Source of the DNA: Acinetobacter baumannii
GTDB taxonomy: Bacteria; Pseudomonadota; Gammaproteobacteria; Pseudomonadales; Moraxellaceae
DNA length: 64,000 nucleotides
NCBI RefSeq assembly: GCF_016508585.1
Contig: NZ_JADVOP010000011.1
Coordinates: forward strand, 1-64,000
Direction of reading: 5' to 3'
Each line of letters begins with the position of its first letter. The first letter of the stretch is position 1. This document shows positions 19,031 to 29,474 of this stretch, in pieces. A model generated the notes under the pieces. That model did no database searches, was not told where the DNA came from, and saw only the letters and a program-made list of their open reading frames with translations. The translations under genes and the position numbers were made by a program.

Positions 19031-20047
19031 TTAAAACTTATTTACTGGTGTGTTCGGTTGAACTTCTTGCAGTATTGTTAAGAGCGATTGTTTAAGTTGC
19101 TCATAATCAGGCATGCTCATGCTTTCCAATTGTGCGGCGAGGTCATGTACAGTCTGGACCTGCCCCACTGGCAGGTGTGGTTTGGTGATGTCAATCTTAA
19201 ATAACCAACACAGTGCAGGGTGTTGTGGATGAACGTAAAAATCACCTTTGAAACGGGACATTGCCTGATCAAGCACCAGTACATGATTGGGACTGAAAAA
19301 TTTAGCCAAGCGCATTTCGTTAGTTCCGCTGAGTTGATATTGATTGTCAAAGCGGATATCGCCACTGGACCATTTTGTTCCGAGCCGGCAAGCGCGGTTT
19401 TGTTTGGATGAAATACTGATGCCCTGTGTTGGAAAATTCTCGACGATGATCCCCCATAAATCATAATGACGATATTCGGTTTTTGTTTTTCCTTCCGAAT
19501 CACGTGTTTCAACTTCATCAACATAATGATAATTAAACAGCATATAGGGATAGATGAAAGCGTCAATTTGCCAAGTACCGTAAATGGTATTGCGAATTGA
19601 ATTTTCGTAGTCTCCTAAGCCAAATAATGGAAAATCATAAGGGGAGATAATTCTGTTATCCGTTTCATTTGGAAAGAAGCGAATTTGATATTTGGCTTCT
19701 AAATTTTTTTGCTGGATATAATCTATGAGTTGATTGAGGGGTTGGGTGGAAGTGCGTTTATAAAACGCAAAGGCAATACTTGCGATCGCAAATAGAAATA
19801 GAACTGAATGGCTAAAAAAAGCTAGGATGACACAGCTAATTCCCATACAGATAAAAAGCCAAAATGTATAATTTTGAATAGACAGGCTGGGGTCATCTTG
19901 CCAATGCTTTAACTTTTCGATCAAGTGATCAAAATTTTCAGTCGATGCTAATAACTGATTGATTGAATCAATATTACTTTGGGTTTTACCATTATTGACA
20001 TGTTGTTGACTAAACGCATTTTGAATTTTTGTCAGTAAATCATTCAT
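19031..20047 (-). CDS. DUF3137-like membrane protein, paralogue 2
   Basis: 338 residues with the same layout as paralogue 1: N-terminal cytoplasmic stretch, two membrane helices (about 60-100: FWLFICMGISCVILAFF, LFLFAIASIAFAFY), then the soluble domain with FNYHYVDEVETRDSEGK and SRFKGDFYVHPQHPALCWLF, ending SMPDYEQLKQSLLTILQEV. First gene of a likely three-gene unit with paralogue 1 (101 bp gap) and lemA. Function unknown; together the three look like a membrane module. Confidence 0.7.
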   Translation of the reverse strand: MNDLLTKIQNAFSQQHVNNGKTQSNIDSINQLLASTENFDHLIEKLKHWQDDPSLSIQNYTFWLFICMGISCVILAFFSHSVLFLFAIASIAFAFYKRTSTQPLNQLIDYIQQKNLEAKYQIRFFPNETDNRIISPYDFPLFGLGDYENSIRNTIYGTWQIDAFIYPYMLFNYHYVDEVETRDSEGKTKTEYRHYDLWGIIVENFPTQGISISSKQNRACRLGTKWSSGDIRFDNQYQLSGTNEMRLAKFFSPNHVLVLDQAMSRFKGDFYVHPQHPALCWLFKIDITKPHLPVGQVQTVHDLAAQLESMSMPDYEQLKQSLLTILQEVQPNTPVNKF

Positions 20048-20165
20048 CTTTATTCATTATTGTGAGGAGCTTTCAGAAGTCTAATTGTAACGAAAAAATG
20101 ATTTTAAATGCAAAGTATCCATTTTCGAACACTTTGCAGATCGTGCTGTGAATGATGGTGTAAAG

Positions 20166-21224
20166 CTATTCAGCTATTATTTGTCCAGTCATTGCATTCT
20201 CAATGAGCATGGCATCGCCATAACTAAAGAAACGATATTTTTGCTCAACTGCATGTCTATAAGCATTTAAAATATTGTCTCGATTGGACAATGCAGCAAC
20301 CAGCATTAACAATGTCGATTCAGGCAAGTGGAAATTCGTGATCAAACGATCAACCACACAAAACTGATAGCCGGGATAGATAAAGATTTGGGTATCTCCT
20401 GTCCATGCAGCAATTTTTCCTCCAGAAGCTTGTGCAGCACTTTCCAATGCTCGTGTTGCTGTGGTACCGACTGCAATAACTTTATTCCCACGTGCTTTGG
20501 TTTCTTGAATGAGTTTTGCTGTTGCTTCTGGTACATCACACCATTCACTGTGCATGATGTGATTTTCAATATCATCTGTACGCACAGGTAAAAAAGTGCC
20601 TGCGCCGACATGCAAAGTCACAAAAGCTTTTTTAATGCCTTTTTGTTCTAATTTTTGTAATAAGTCCTGATCAAAGTGCAAGCTTGCAGTGGGTGCTGCG
20701 ACACTTGCTAACTTTGTCGGATCATTAAATACGGTTTGATAGCGTTCTGTATCGATCGCTTCTGCTTCACGATTAAAATAAGGAGGAATAGGGAGTTGCC
20801 CATATAGATCCAGAACCTGCAAAATTGGCTGAGAAAACTCGACGATAAATAAGTTTTCATGACGGCCCTGAACAGTGGCTTTGACGCCATCTACGCCAAT
20901 GAAGAGTTCTGCCCCCGCTTTAGGTGAATTACTCGCTTTGATGTGGCAATGCGCAATGGTCTGGTCAAAAATGCGTTCTACCAAGACTTCAATTGCGCCA
21001 CCTGATGCTCGTTTACCTTTAAGGCGTGCTTTCATGACTTTGGTGTCATTGAGTACCATCAAGTCGCCTTCATCGAATAAATCCAAGATATCGGTGAAGC
21101 AATGGTCTTGATATGAACCATCTGCATTGAGATGTAAAAGGCGGGAAGCGCTACGTGTTTCAAGCGGGTAGCGTGCGATAAGTTCATCTGGAAGTTCGAA
21201 ACTGAAATCGGAGAGTTGCATCAT
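20166..21224 (-). CDS. queA: S-adenosylmethionine:tRNA ribosyltransferase-isomerase
   Basis: 352 residues, normal for QueA. It transfers and rearranges the ribose of S-adenosylmethionine onto preQ1 in tRNA, giving epoxyqueuosine, the step after Tgt. Visible family motifs are [20 protein letters not shown] (start), [20 protein letters not shown] (about 57-76), [11 protein letters not shown] (about 174-184) and the C-terminal [19 protein letters not shown]. Two adjacent ATG codons are possible starts. Confidence 0.96.
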   Translation of the reverse strand: MMQLSDFSFELPDELIARYPLETRSASRLLHLNADGSYQDHCFTDILDLFDEGDLMVLNDTKVMKARLKGKRASGGAIEVLVERIFDQTIAHCHIKASNSPKAGAELFIGVDGVKATVQGRHENLFIVEFSQPILQVLDLYGQLPIPPYFNREAEAIDTERYQTVFNDPTKLASVAAPTASLHFDQDLLQKLEQKGIKKAFVTLHVGAGTFLPVRTDDIENHIMHSEWCDVPEATAKLIQETKARGNKVIAVGTTATRALESAAQASGGKIAAWTGDTQIFIYPGYQFCVVDRLITNFHLPESTLLMLVAALSNRDNILNAYRHAVEQKYRFFSYGDAMLIENAMTGQIIAE

Positions 21225-21362
21225 GGGAAAGAAAAACTGGCATTTGAGATTTAAAAACTGCGCCTAGTATAGTCTTTTTTCAAATTAAAGGCTGAAATTG
21301 GTGATTTATAATCCAAAAAAACCAGATGTGCGTTAAATTTAGACAAATGTGAAAACTTGTCG

Positions 21363-21390
21363 TTGACAAGAAAATGAAACGCGCTATTAT
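21363..21390 (+). promoter_or_regulatory. Sigma-70 promoter of tRNA-Leu
   Basis: A perfect -35 box TTGACA (21363-21368), a 16-bp spacer and -10 box TATTAT (21385-21390), ending 14 bases before the tRNA. This is the clearest promoter in the window. Confidence 0.85.
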
Positions 21391-21404
21391 ACGCACACAA
21401 CCTC

Positions 21405-21492
21405 TCCCGAGGTGGTGAAATTGGTAGACGCGGTGGACTCAAAATCCACTGTCAGCGATGACGTGTCGGTTCGAGTCCGACCCTCGGGACCA
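21405..21492 (+). tRNA. tRNA-Leu (anticodon CAA)
   Basis: 88 bases including an encoded CCA. Acceptor stem TCCCGAG pairs with CTCGGGA; anticodon stem GTGGA pairs with TCCAC around the loop CTCAAAA, giving anticodon CAA (reads UUG). A long variable arm and TTCGAGTCC T-loop complete a class II leucine tRNA. It has its own promoter and terminator. Confidence 0.97.
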
Positions 21493-21520
21493 GAATATAG
21501 AATCCTTGTTGATTCAGCAA

Positions 21521-21554
21521 AACCCAAGCCAGTACAAACAGCTTGGGTTTTTTG
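21521..21554 (+). terminator. Terminator of tRNA-Leu
   Basis: AACCCAAGC (21521-21529) and GCTTGGGTT (21541-21549) form a perfect 9-bp stem followed by TTTTT. Confidence 0.9.
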
Positions 21555-21820
21555 TTTCTTGCAGTTCATAAAATCAAAAAGTAGTGTGATTTGTTGCACA
21601 ATCTTTTATTACAAAAATATGATTTTTAAATTTTTTTGTTTTATTTAAAAGTATTGCTGTTATAGTGTTTTGTGTGAACATTTGTAAATGTACATCTACG
21701 TCTTTGATGCTATTTTTTTATTTTTCGAATTAAGTTTTTATTCATTTAAAAAGAAATTGATATTAGAAATGGGTGAGTTTAATCAACAACGTGTGAACTG
21801 AAAGTGAAAATGAGGTAAAC
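21555..21820. other. AT-rich leader of the sensor kinase gene
   Basis: No gene seen. The end carries TGAGG, the ribosome binding site of the histidine kinase at 21821. Confidence 0.5.
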
Positions 21821-23098
21821 ATGAAACTAGAATTCTTAGACTCTCATCAAACTGAGCAACTCAGTGCATGTCGATTGTCGCTCATTTTAGGGGCTTATAC
21901 ACAGGATAATAAAATCGAGCGCTATATGAGAATCGTTCGTGCTATTCTGAATGTCGAAAATGCCTTTTTTACCTTTCACAATGAACCTTATGCATGGGCT
22001 GCAAATACCCAATGTGACTTTGTTGCTGCCTATATTTCTCCAAAGCCCAGTCTTTTTCCAAATTTTAAAAATGATTTAATCGTGGAGAATACACATCCAA
22101 GTTATCAGGAATGTTCAGATTATATAAAGGAGATTGGTCTTCCGCATACACGGCTCATTGCTTATGATTTTAAACTTCAAGACAACGAATCCATCGCGCA
22201 TGTCTATTTTTATGATCACCAGAATGAGGGTTTTACAGCCAAACAAAAACTATTATTAGAAGAGTTGAGTGATGACCTGGTGACGATATTGCAGCGCAAG
22301 TCGGAGTCTCAAGACTATTATGAACTTTATGAGCAAGAACGTGCTCTCAATTTTAGTAAAACCAAGTTTTTTCAGGTGATTGCCCATGATTTGCGTGCGC
22401 CTTTCCATGGCCTGATTGGTTTCTCTGATGTATTAGCCAATGAGCGAGAAAGCCTGGACGAAGACAATATTCATAGTATTGCACAATATCTGCATGATAC
22501 CTTGCAGTCCACATATGCTTTACTTGAAAATTTACTCAATTGGGCGATGTCTGAAGGTGGTCGTTTTGTATATCATCCGATTAATTTTAAGCTCAAACAG
22601 ACCACTAAAATTGTTTACGATATACTGCAACCTTTAGCCGTGAATAAAAATATTCAATTGATTGAAAATGTTGCTGAAGATTTAACTGTTTTTGCAGATA
22701 TGAATATGGTGACTTCCATTATTCAAAACTTAGTTTCCAATGCTTTGAAATTTACGCAAACTGATGGTACAGGCAAAGTGACAATTTCTGCTCAGCCTGT
22801 GGGAAACCGTATTGAAATCATTATTCATGATACTGGTTTGGGCATGACTCAGCCACAGATTGAACAGGTGTTTGAACCACAACTCAAAGCCAGTATAAAA
22901 GGTACCATTGGTGAGCAGGGTACTGGTTTGGGATTGGTGTTGTGCAAGAGATTTGTTGACTTAAATCATGGGCAGATATCGGTCAGCTCTCAAAAAGGTG
23001 AGGGAACAACATTTATTGTTGCACTCCCTGCGGCAAAAAATACCCACCAGTCTTTGGTCGATACGGACCTAAAGTCAGACAAGGTAAAAATTTTCTAG
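21821..23098 (+). CDS. Sensor histidine kinase with GAF-like N-terminus
   Basis: 425 residues, no membrane segment. Residues about 20-160 look like a GAF sensor (it ends in a helix EGFTAKQKLLLEELSDDL), followed by a HisKA dimerisation domain with phospho-acceptor His189 in VIAHDLRAPFHG and an ATP-binding domain with N-box NLVSNALKFT (303-312), G1 box DTGLGM (337-342) and G2 box GTGLGLVL (367-374). All catalytic motifs are intact. No response regulator gene is adjacent, so it is an orphan cytoplasmic kinase with unknown signal and partner. glnE follows after 153 bp. Confidence 0.85.
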   Translation: MKLEFLDSHQTEQLSACRLSLILGAYTQDNKIERYMRIVRAILNVENAFFTFHNEPYAWAANTQCDFVAAYISPKPSLFPNFKNDLIVENTHPSYQECSDYIKEIGLPHTRLIAYDFKLQDNESIAHVYFYDHQNEGFTAKQKLLLEELSDDLVTILQRKSESQDYYELYEQERALNFSKTKFFQVIAHDLRAPFHGLIGFSDVLANERESLDEDNIHSIAQYLHDTLQSTYALLENLLNWAMSEGGRFVYHPINFKLKQTTKIVYDILQPLAVNKNIQLIENVAEDLTVFADMNMVTSIIQNLVSNALKFTQTDGTGKVTISAQPVGNRIEIIIHDTGLGMTQPQIEQVFEPQLKASIKGTIGEQGTGLGLVLCKRFVDLNHGQISVSSQKGEGTTFIVALPAAKNTHQSLVDTDLKSDKVKIF

Positions 23099-23251
23099 TA
23101 TTCAAAAAGTATGAAGTGAATTTTAAAGGGGTGGATGTGTGTTTTTGATGTTTTTTTAATCTATGACTTTTGATAAAACGATAAAAAATTCCCTAACAGT
23201 AAAGCAAACTGCTATAAATAATCATATAAAACATCAGTACAGGCTTTTCTA

Positions 23252-26002
23252 ATGAATGCTGAGCAATTGCAAAAAACCTTACATGCCAGTCAGTATGCAG
23301 AACAAGTATTAAGTCTACATCAGAGTGTATTAGAACATGATTATGCAATTGACCAATTTCAAGTATCGCTCAGTACCCAGCAAATTCAACACCTCGTGGA
23401 TGCTAATTTAGCAGCGATTCAAGATGAAATTACGTGGATGCGTGTATTAAGGATACTCCGTGCGCGTTTGATGTTTCGTTGGATCTGGCAGGATGCCAAT
23501 CAACTCACCGATGTTGTGACATTGACCCGTGAACTTTCTGATTTTGCTGATATTTGTATCGTTGCAGCCAAAGATTTTGCACGGATTCCACTCATTGCCA
23601 AACATGGTGAGCCAGTTGGGTATAACGGTAAGATTCAAGATCTGATCGTGATTGGTATGGGCAAGCTGGGTGCGCAAGAGCTCAATTTATCAAGTGATAT
23701 CGACTTGATTTTTGCTTTTGATGAACAGGGTGAAAGCAATGGACGGAAATGTATCGATGTACAGCAGTTCTGTATCTTGTGGGGACAGAAGCTGATCTAT
23801 TTGCTGGATCATATTACTGCGGATGGTTTTGTTTTTCGTGTAGATATGCGTTTGCGTCCTTGGGGGGATGGTTCTGCACTTGCGATTAGTCATGTCGCTT
23901 TGGAAAAATATCTCAGTCAGCATGGGCGCGAGTGGGAGCGCTATGCATGGATCAAGGCGCGTATTATTACGGGTGGACAAGAGGGTGACAGTCTATTGGA
24001 CATGACACGTCCATTCGTATTCCGTAAATATGTCGACTACACCGCATTTGAAGCCATGCGTGAAATGAAAGCCATGATTGAGCGCGAAGTTGCACGTCGT
24101 AATATTGCAGATGACATCAAGTTGGGTGCAGGGGGAATTCGAGAAGTTGAGTTTATTGTCCAGGTTTTTCAATTGATTTATGGTGGCGCTAAATTAGAGC
24201 TGCAAGATCGTCAATGTCTCGTCAGTCTTCAGCATTTAGGTGAGGTTGGATTGCTGGATTCGCAATCGGTTGCTGATCTAGAAGATGCATATTTATTCTT
24301 ACGCCGTGTTGAACATGCGATTCAAGCACTGAATGATCAACAAACCCAATCTTTACCGACCGAGCCTGAGTTACGTCAAAGACTGATTGATACTTTAGGC
24401 TTTGCAGATTGGAATGATTTTATTGACTTTTTAAATCAAAAACGAGAAAAGGTGACATTCCAATTCGAGCATCTGATTAAAGAAAAAGGGCTTGAATCAC
24501 CTATCGAAAGTTATAGCCAACTTGAAAGCCAACTCAATGATATTCTGGATGATGACGCCAAAAATTTAATCCATGAATTTTGGTATGGTCATGCCATTAA
24601 AAAATTGCCAGCAAAAGCGGTTCAGCGTTTAAAAGAGTTTTGGCCACATTTGGTCGAAGCAGTTTTACAGTCGAATAGCCCACAAGTCGCATTGATGCGT
24701 TTGATGCCATTGGTCGAGTCTGTAATGCGCCGTACGGTGTATTTAGTGATGCTGATTGAAAGCAAAGGGGCATTGCAGCGCCTGGTTAAAATGGCGACAG
24801 TAAGTCCATGGATTTGTGAGGAACTGACCCATTATCCCGTCCTTTTGGATGAGTTCTTGTCAATGGATTTTGAGCTGCCACAAAGGTCATATTTGGAAGA
24901 TTCGTTACGCCAGCAATTGCTGCGCATTGAAATTGATCAAGTCGAAGATCAAATGCGGGTATTGCGCCTGTTTAAAAAGTCCAATGTGCTGACAGTTGCA
25001 GCAAGTGACGTATTGGCTGAAAGTCCGTTGATGAAAGTATCTGATGCTTTAACCGATATTGCGGAAGTTTCAGTGATTGCTACATTGAATTTAGCCTATC
25101 AAACAGTGGCTAAGCGACATGGTTATCCTGTGGATGCGGAAGGTCAGCGCTGCTCTTTGGAGCATATGGCATATTGTGTAATTGGTTATGGCAAGGTCGG
25201 GGGAATTGAACTGGGCTATGGCTCAGATTTGGATCTGGTGTTTATTCATTATATGGACGAACAAGCAGATACAGATGGTCACAAAGCCATTAGTGGTTTT
25301 GAATTTGCCATGCGGGTTGCCCAGAAATTTATGTCCTTGATGACCACTCAAACCTTGGATGGTCGGGTTTATGAAGTGGATACGCGCTTGCGTCCATCAG
25401 GTGAAGCCGGTTTATTGGTGACCAGTTTAAAAGCATTTGAACAATATCAACTGAAAAGTGCATGGTTGTGGGAACACCAGGCAATTGTTCGGGCTCGTTC
25501 AATTGCAGGTGAATCGACACTGAGAACGAAGTTTGAAGAATTACGCTGTAAGATTCTGACTTTGCCGAGACAGGAAGAAATGGTTCGCCAAGAAGTGCTC
25601 AGCATGCGTCAAAAAATGAAAGATCATCTAGGCTCATCAAAAGATCAGAAAAAAGATGGAATTTTTCACTTAAAACAGGATGCAGGTGGTATCGTTGACA
25701 TCGAATTTATGGCACAGTATGTGGTATTAGCCTGGAGTGGGACGAATCCTGATCTCGCCCATTATTCCGACAACGTACGAATCCTTGAAGATGCCGCAAA
25801 GGCAGGTTGCTTATCCAGCGACGATGTATCCGCATTGATTCAAGCTTATCTCAGTGAACGCGCCGAGAGCCACCGTTTAGCACTTGCAAATCATAATATG
25901 CAAGTGAGTGCAGCGGTTTGGCACGATACCCGAGAGGTCGTTTGCAAGTTATGGCAAAGATTAATTGATCCAACAGCGACTTTCGCTTTGGAAAGTGAAT
26001 AA
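23252..26002 (+). CDS. glnE: Bifunctional glutamine synthetase adenylyltransferase/deadenylase
   Basis: 916 residues. Controls glutamine synthetase by adding AMP (C-terminal half) and removing it (N-terminal half) in response to PII and glutamine. Two nucleotidyltransferase domains are visible: GMGKLGAQELNLSSDIDLIF (about 136-155) and GYGKVGGIELGYGSDLDLVF (about 646-665), each with the G(S)DxD metal-binding motif, and each followed by a helical domain with GGIREVEFIVQ or GGIVDIEFMAQ. Both active sites look intact. Confidence 0.96.
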   Translation: MNAEQLQKTLHASQYAEQVLSLHQSVLEHDYAIDQFQVSLSTQQIQHLVDANLAAIQDEITWMRVLRILRARLMFRWIWQDANQLTDVVTLTRELSDFADICIVAAKDFARIPLIAKHGEPVGYNGKIQDLIVIGMGKLGAQELNLSSDIDLIFAFDEQGESNGRKCIDVQQFCILWGQKLIYLLDHITADGFVFRVDMRLRPWGDGSALAISHVALEKYLSQHGREWERYAWIKARIITGGQEGDSLLDMTRPFVFRKYVDYTAFEAMREMKAMIEREVARRNIADDIKLGAGGIREVEFIVQVFQLIYGGAKLELQDRQCLVSLQHLGEVGLLDSQSVADLEDAYLFLRRVEHAIQALNDQQTQSLPTEPELRQRLIDTLGFADWNDFIDFLNQKREKVTFQFEHLIKEKGLESPIESYSQLESQLNDILDDDAKNLIHEFWYGHAIKKLPAKAVQRLKEFWPHLVEAVLQSNSPQVALMRLMPLVESVMRRTVYLVMLIESKGALQRLVKMATVSPWICEELTHYPVLLDEFLSMDFELPQRSYLEDSLRQQLLRIEIDQVEDQMRVLRLFKKSNVLTVAASDVLAESPLMKVSDALTDIAEVSVIATLNLAYQTVAKRHGYPVDAEGQRCSLEHMAYCVIGYGKVGGIELGYGSDLDLVFIHYMDEQADTDGHKAISGFEFAMRVAQKFMSLMTTQTLDGRVYEVDTRLRPSGEAGLLVTSLKAFEQYQLKSAWLWEHQAIVRARSIAGESTLRTKFEELRCKILTLPRQEEMVRQEVLSMRQKMKDHLGSSKDQKKDGIFHLKQDAGGIVDIEFMAQYVVLAWSGTNPDLAHYSDNVRILEDAAKAGCLSSDDVSALIQAYLSERAESHRLALANHNMQVSAAVWHDTREVVCKLWQRLIDPTATFALESE

Positions 26003-26028
26003 TTGTGTAAAAATTTGGAGTGTGCGCC

Positions 26029-26955
26029 ATGAATTTGGCTGATCGTGATGGTTTTATTTGGCAAGATGGACAAATGGTTGAATGGCGTGAAGCTAAAATT
26101 CACGTCTTAACACATACTTTACATTATAGTATGGGTGTGTTTGAGGGTGTCCGTGCTTATGAAACACCGAATGGTACCGCGATTTTCCGTCTCCAAGATC
26201 ATACAAAGCGTTTGTTAAATTCTGCAAAAATTTATCAAATGAAAGTTCCATTTGATCAAGCAACACTTGAGCAAGCTCAGATTGATGTGGTACGTGAAAA
26301 TAAATTGGCATCATGCTATTTACGTCCTATTATTTTCATTGGTTCGGAAAAATTAGGTATTGCTGCAACTGATAACACCATTCACGCAACAGTTGCTGCG
26401 TGGAGCTGGGGTGCTTATCTTGGTGATGAAGCGATGGCGAAAGGGATTCGCGTTAAAACATCATCATTTACCCATCATCATCCAAATGTGACTATGTGTA
26501 AGGCAAAAGCGGCAGGTAACTATACATTGTCCATTCTTGCTCACCAAGAAGTTGCACATTCTGGTTATGATGAAGCAATGTTGATGGATCCTCAAGGTTA
26601 TGTATGTCAGGGTTCTGGCGAAAACGTATTCTTGGTGAAAGATGGTGTTTTACATACACCGGATATCGCCGGTGGTGCTTTAGACGGTATTACCCGTCAA
26701 ACGATTATTACCATTGCTAAAGACCTTGGTATTGAGGTTGTTGAACGCCGTATCACACGTGATGAATTCTATATTGGTGATGAGGCTTTCTTTACAGGAA
26801 CAGCTGCTGAAGTAACGCCAATTCGCGAATATGACGACCGTCAAATTGGTACTGGTACACGTGGACCAATCACTGAAAAAATTCAAAAAGCTTTCTTTGA
26901 TGCGGTTCAGGGTAAAGATCCAAAATATGCGCATTGGTTGACTTATGTAAAATAA
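26029..26955 (+). CDS. ilvE: Branched-chain amino acid aminotransferase
   Basis: 308 residues, class IV PLP transaminase that makes Leu, Ile and Val from their 2-keto acids. The PLP lysine lies in VTMCKAKAAGNYTLS, and the signature YDEAMLMDPQGYVCQGSGEN follows. A GTG at 26020 would add three residues, but ATG 26029 has GGAG at the right distance and matches the E. coli enzyme. ilvE is the left boundary gene of the Acinetobacter outer-core locus. Confidence 0.95.
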   Translation: MNLADRDGFIWQDGQMVEWREAKIHVLTHTLHYSMGVFEGVRAYETPNGTAIFRLQDHTKRLLNSAKIYQMKVPFDQATLEQAQIDVVRENKLASCYLRPIIFIGSEKLGIAATDNTIHATVAAWSWGAYLGDEAMAKGIRVKTSSFTHHHPNVTMCKAKAAGNYTLSILAHQEVAHSGYDEAMLMDPQGYVCQGSGENVFLVKDGVLHTPDIAGGALDGITRQTIITIAKDLGIEVVERRITRDEFYIGDEAFFTGTAAEVTPIREYDDRQIGTGTRGPITEKIQKAFFDAVQGKDPKYAHWLTYVK

Positions 26956-26958
26956 GCT

Positions 26959-27012
26959 GTTCAAAGCATAAAAAAAGGATTCCTGTAGGAATCCTTTTTT
27001 TATGCTTTGAAC
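26959..27012. terminator. Bidirectional terminator between ilvE and the outer-core locus
   Basis: A perfect inverted repeat with 25-bp arms (26959-26983 and 26988-27012) and a TGTA loop. A GGATTCC/GGAATCC core is flanked by A7/T7, so transcripts from ilvE and from the convergent epimerase gene would both end here. Confidence 0.92.
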
Positions 27013-27049
27013 TTGGGTATAAACAATACGATGAATAGGTGGGCCTGTC

Positions 27050-28072
27050 CTAAACTCTATAAAAGTCTCGGTACCAATCAACAAATTGTTGTACGCCTTC
27101 CTCTACGGAAACCGATGGTTTATAACCAACCATATTTTCCAGTGCTGTACTATCCGCAAAGGTGTCTGGTACATCACCCGGCTGTAAGGGGAGTAATTCT
27201 AAAATGGCTTCTTTATCCAAAGCTTTCTCAATCGCATGAATGTATTCGATCAATTTGACTGGATTATTGTTGCCGATATTAAAAATACGGAATGGGGCAT
27301 AACTGGTTGATGGATTGGGATTTCTGCTGTCCCAATCTGGATCCGGCTGCGCAATTTGATCACTTGAACGAATAACACCTTCGACAATATCTGAGATAAA
27401 GGTAAAGTCACGGGTATGATTGCCATGATTGAATACGGGAATAGAACGACCTTCAATAATATTCTTGGTAAATTTAAATAACGCCATATCGGGACGTCCC
27501 CAGGGACCATAAACGGTGAAGAAACGTAAACCTGTGGTGGGTAAATTAAACAAGTGACTATAACTGTGTGCCATCAATTCATTTGCGCGTTTGGTCGCTG
27601 CATAGAATTGAACAGGATGATTGACGCCATGTTTTTCACTGAATGGCATGGTGGTATTTGCACCATAGACACTACTGGTACTGGCATAAGTGAGGTGTGG
27701 CGTTTGTGCATAGCGACACGCTTCAAGAATGTTGGTGAAGCCGATAAGATTGCTTTCTACATAACTGGAAGGATTTTCTAGAGAGTAGCGTACGCCTGCT
27801 TGAGCTGCTAGATGAATCACACGATCAAATGAATGATCTTGAAAGCATTGATCAACAACTCCTTTATCGGCAAGATTGGCGCGAATAAAGACAAAAGAAC
27901 CTTGAACGTGTTCAGCTGTCTTTTTTAAAACTTCTAATCGCGCTTCTTTTAAAGCAGGATCATAATAATCATTGACATTGTCAAAACCAACAACATCATC
28001 ACCCCGTTCCAATAGTTTCTTTGCAACATTAAATCCGATAAAGCCTGCTGCACCTGTGACGAGAACTTTCAT
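27050..28072 (-). CDS. UDP-glucuronate 4-epimerase-type NAD-dependent epimerase
   Basis: 340 residues, extended short-chain dehydrogenase. NAD site GAAGFIG (7-13), [15 protein letters not shown] (87-101), STSSVYG (131-137) and catalytic Tyr157/Lys161 in YAATK. Length and the GVRYS..NP and PVQFYAATK motifs are those of the CapI/LspL group, which converts UDP-glucuronate to UDP-galacturonate. Its start overlaps the stop of ugd by 4 bp, and Ugd makes exactly that substrate. A galE/WbpP-type specificity is the alternative. Confidence 0.85.
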   Translation of the reverse strand: MKVLVTGAAGFIGFNVAKKLLERGDDVVGFDNVNDYYDPALKEARLEVLKKTAEHVQGSFVFIRANLADKGVVDQCFQDHSFDRVIHLAAQAGVRYSLENPSSYVESNLIGFTNILEACRYAQTPHLTYASTSSVYGANTTMPFSEKHGVNHPVQFYAATKRANELMAHSYSHLFNLPTTGLRFFTVYGPWGRPDMALFKFTKNIIEGRSIPVFNHGNHTRDFTFISDIVEGVIRSSDQIAQPDPDWDSRNPNPSTSYAPFRIFNIGNNNPVKLIEYIHAIEKALDKEAILELLPLQPGDVPDTFADSTALENMVGYKPSVSVEEGVQQFVDWYRDFYRV

Positions 28073-29238
28073 TCATCTGCTCCGAAAATATCTCGTGTAT
28101 AGACTTTGTCGAGTACATCACTGAGATCGTTTGAAATGCGATTGGCAATAATCACATCACTTTGCTGTTTAAATTGCGCTAAATCATTAACCACTTTAGA
28201 TTTAAAGAAATCATTTTCTTGTAAAGTGGGTTCATAGACAATCACTTCAATTCCTTTGGCTTTGATACGTTTCATTACGCCTTGAATGGCTGAAGCTCTA
28301 AAATTGTCTGAACCGCTTTTCATGACTAAGCGATAAATACCCACTGTATTCGGATTGCGCGCAATGATTGAGTCGGCAATAAAGTCTTTGCGCGTGCTAT
28401 TTGAATCAACAATGGCTTGAATCAAATTGCTTGGCACATGATTGTAGTTGGCTAAAAGCTGTTTGGTATCTTTCGGTAGGCAATAGCCCCCATAACCAAA
28501 AGATGGATTGTTGTAATGATTTCCGATACGTTGGTCCAGACAAACGCCTTCAATAATTTGTTGGGTATCCAAACCAAAAATTTGCGCATAGGTATCGAGT
28601 TCATTGAAGTAGGCAACGCGCATCGCCAAATACGTATTGGCAAATAGTTTGATGGCTTCTGCTTCAGTAGAATCAGTAAATAAAACAGGGCTATCTTTTT
28701 TGATTGCACCTTCGATCAACAAATCTGCAAACTGTTGTGCGCGCTCCGACTTTTCACCCACAATAATTCGGGACGGATATAAATTGTCATGCAGTGCTTT
28801 GCCTTCACGTAAAAATTCAGGAGAGAAAATGAGATTCTCAGTCTGAAATTTTTCTTTGAGACTTTTGGTAAAGCCAACAGGGACGGTGGACTTGATCACC
28901 ATCACTGCATGAGGATTAACTGTTAAGACTTGTTGAACCACGCTTTCGACACTTTGTGTATTGAAATAATTGGTTTTAGTGTCGTAATCCGTTGGGGTTG
29001 CAATAATTACAAAATTGGCATCTCGATAGGCTTTTTCATAATCAGTGGTGGCGGTAAAGTTCAGTGTTTTTTCTTTTAAAAATAATGAAATATCAGCATC
29101 CTGAATAGGTGATATTTTATTGTTGAGCATGTTAACTTTAGATTCTAAAATATCTACAGCAACAACTTCATGATGTTGTGCAAATATCATTGAATTGGAT
29201 AAGCCAACGTAACCTGTTCCAGCGACTGCTATTTTCAT
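28069..29238 (-). CDS. ugd: UDP-glucose 6-dehydrogenase
   Basis: 389 residues. Oxidises UDP-glucose twice with NAD to UDP-glucuronate. NAD-binding [16 protein letters not shown] at the N-terminus, [20 protein letters not shown] (139-158), and catalytic Cys253 in [15 protein letters not shown]. Short Ugd class, as in enteric capsule loci. Overlaps the epimerase gene by 4 bp, a translationally coupled pair supplying uronic acids to the outer core. Confidence 0.94.
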   Translation of the reverse strand: MKIAVAGTGYVGLSNSMIFAQHHEVVAVDILESKVNMLNNKISPIQDADISLFLKEKTLNFTATTDYEKAYRDANFVIIATPTDYDTKTNYFNTQSVESVVQQVLTVNPHAVMVIKSTVPVGFTKSLKEKFQTENLIFSPEFLREGKALHDNLYPSRIIVGEKSERAQQFADLLIEGAIKKDSPVLFTDSTEAEAIKLFANTYLAMRVAYFNELDTYAQIFGLDTQQIIEGVCLDQRIGNHYNNPSFGYGGYCLPKDTKQLLANYNHVPSNLIQAIVDSNSTRKDFIADSIIARNPNTVGIYRLVMKSGSDNFRASAIQGVMKRIKAKGIEVIVYEPTLQENDFFKSKVVNDLAQFKQQSDVIIANRISNDLSDVLDKVYTRDIFGADE

Positions 29239-29474
29239 AAAAACCTAATATAGAAAATCTGCTTGCAAAAGTTGTATTCGACATTTTAACGAATTGTTTA
29301 AAGCATCCTATCCTCAAAAATTATGGAATAATGAAATAAACATCATGCGTTTAAATTGTTTGTGCATCATAGCATATTCTGATGAAACAAATTGTTCAGC
29401 ATGTGCAATCGAATACAGTAACTTGGCTATGGTAATGGTATGATATGCCGATTGCTCAGGTGGAAGATTGATGC

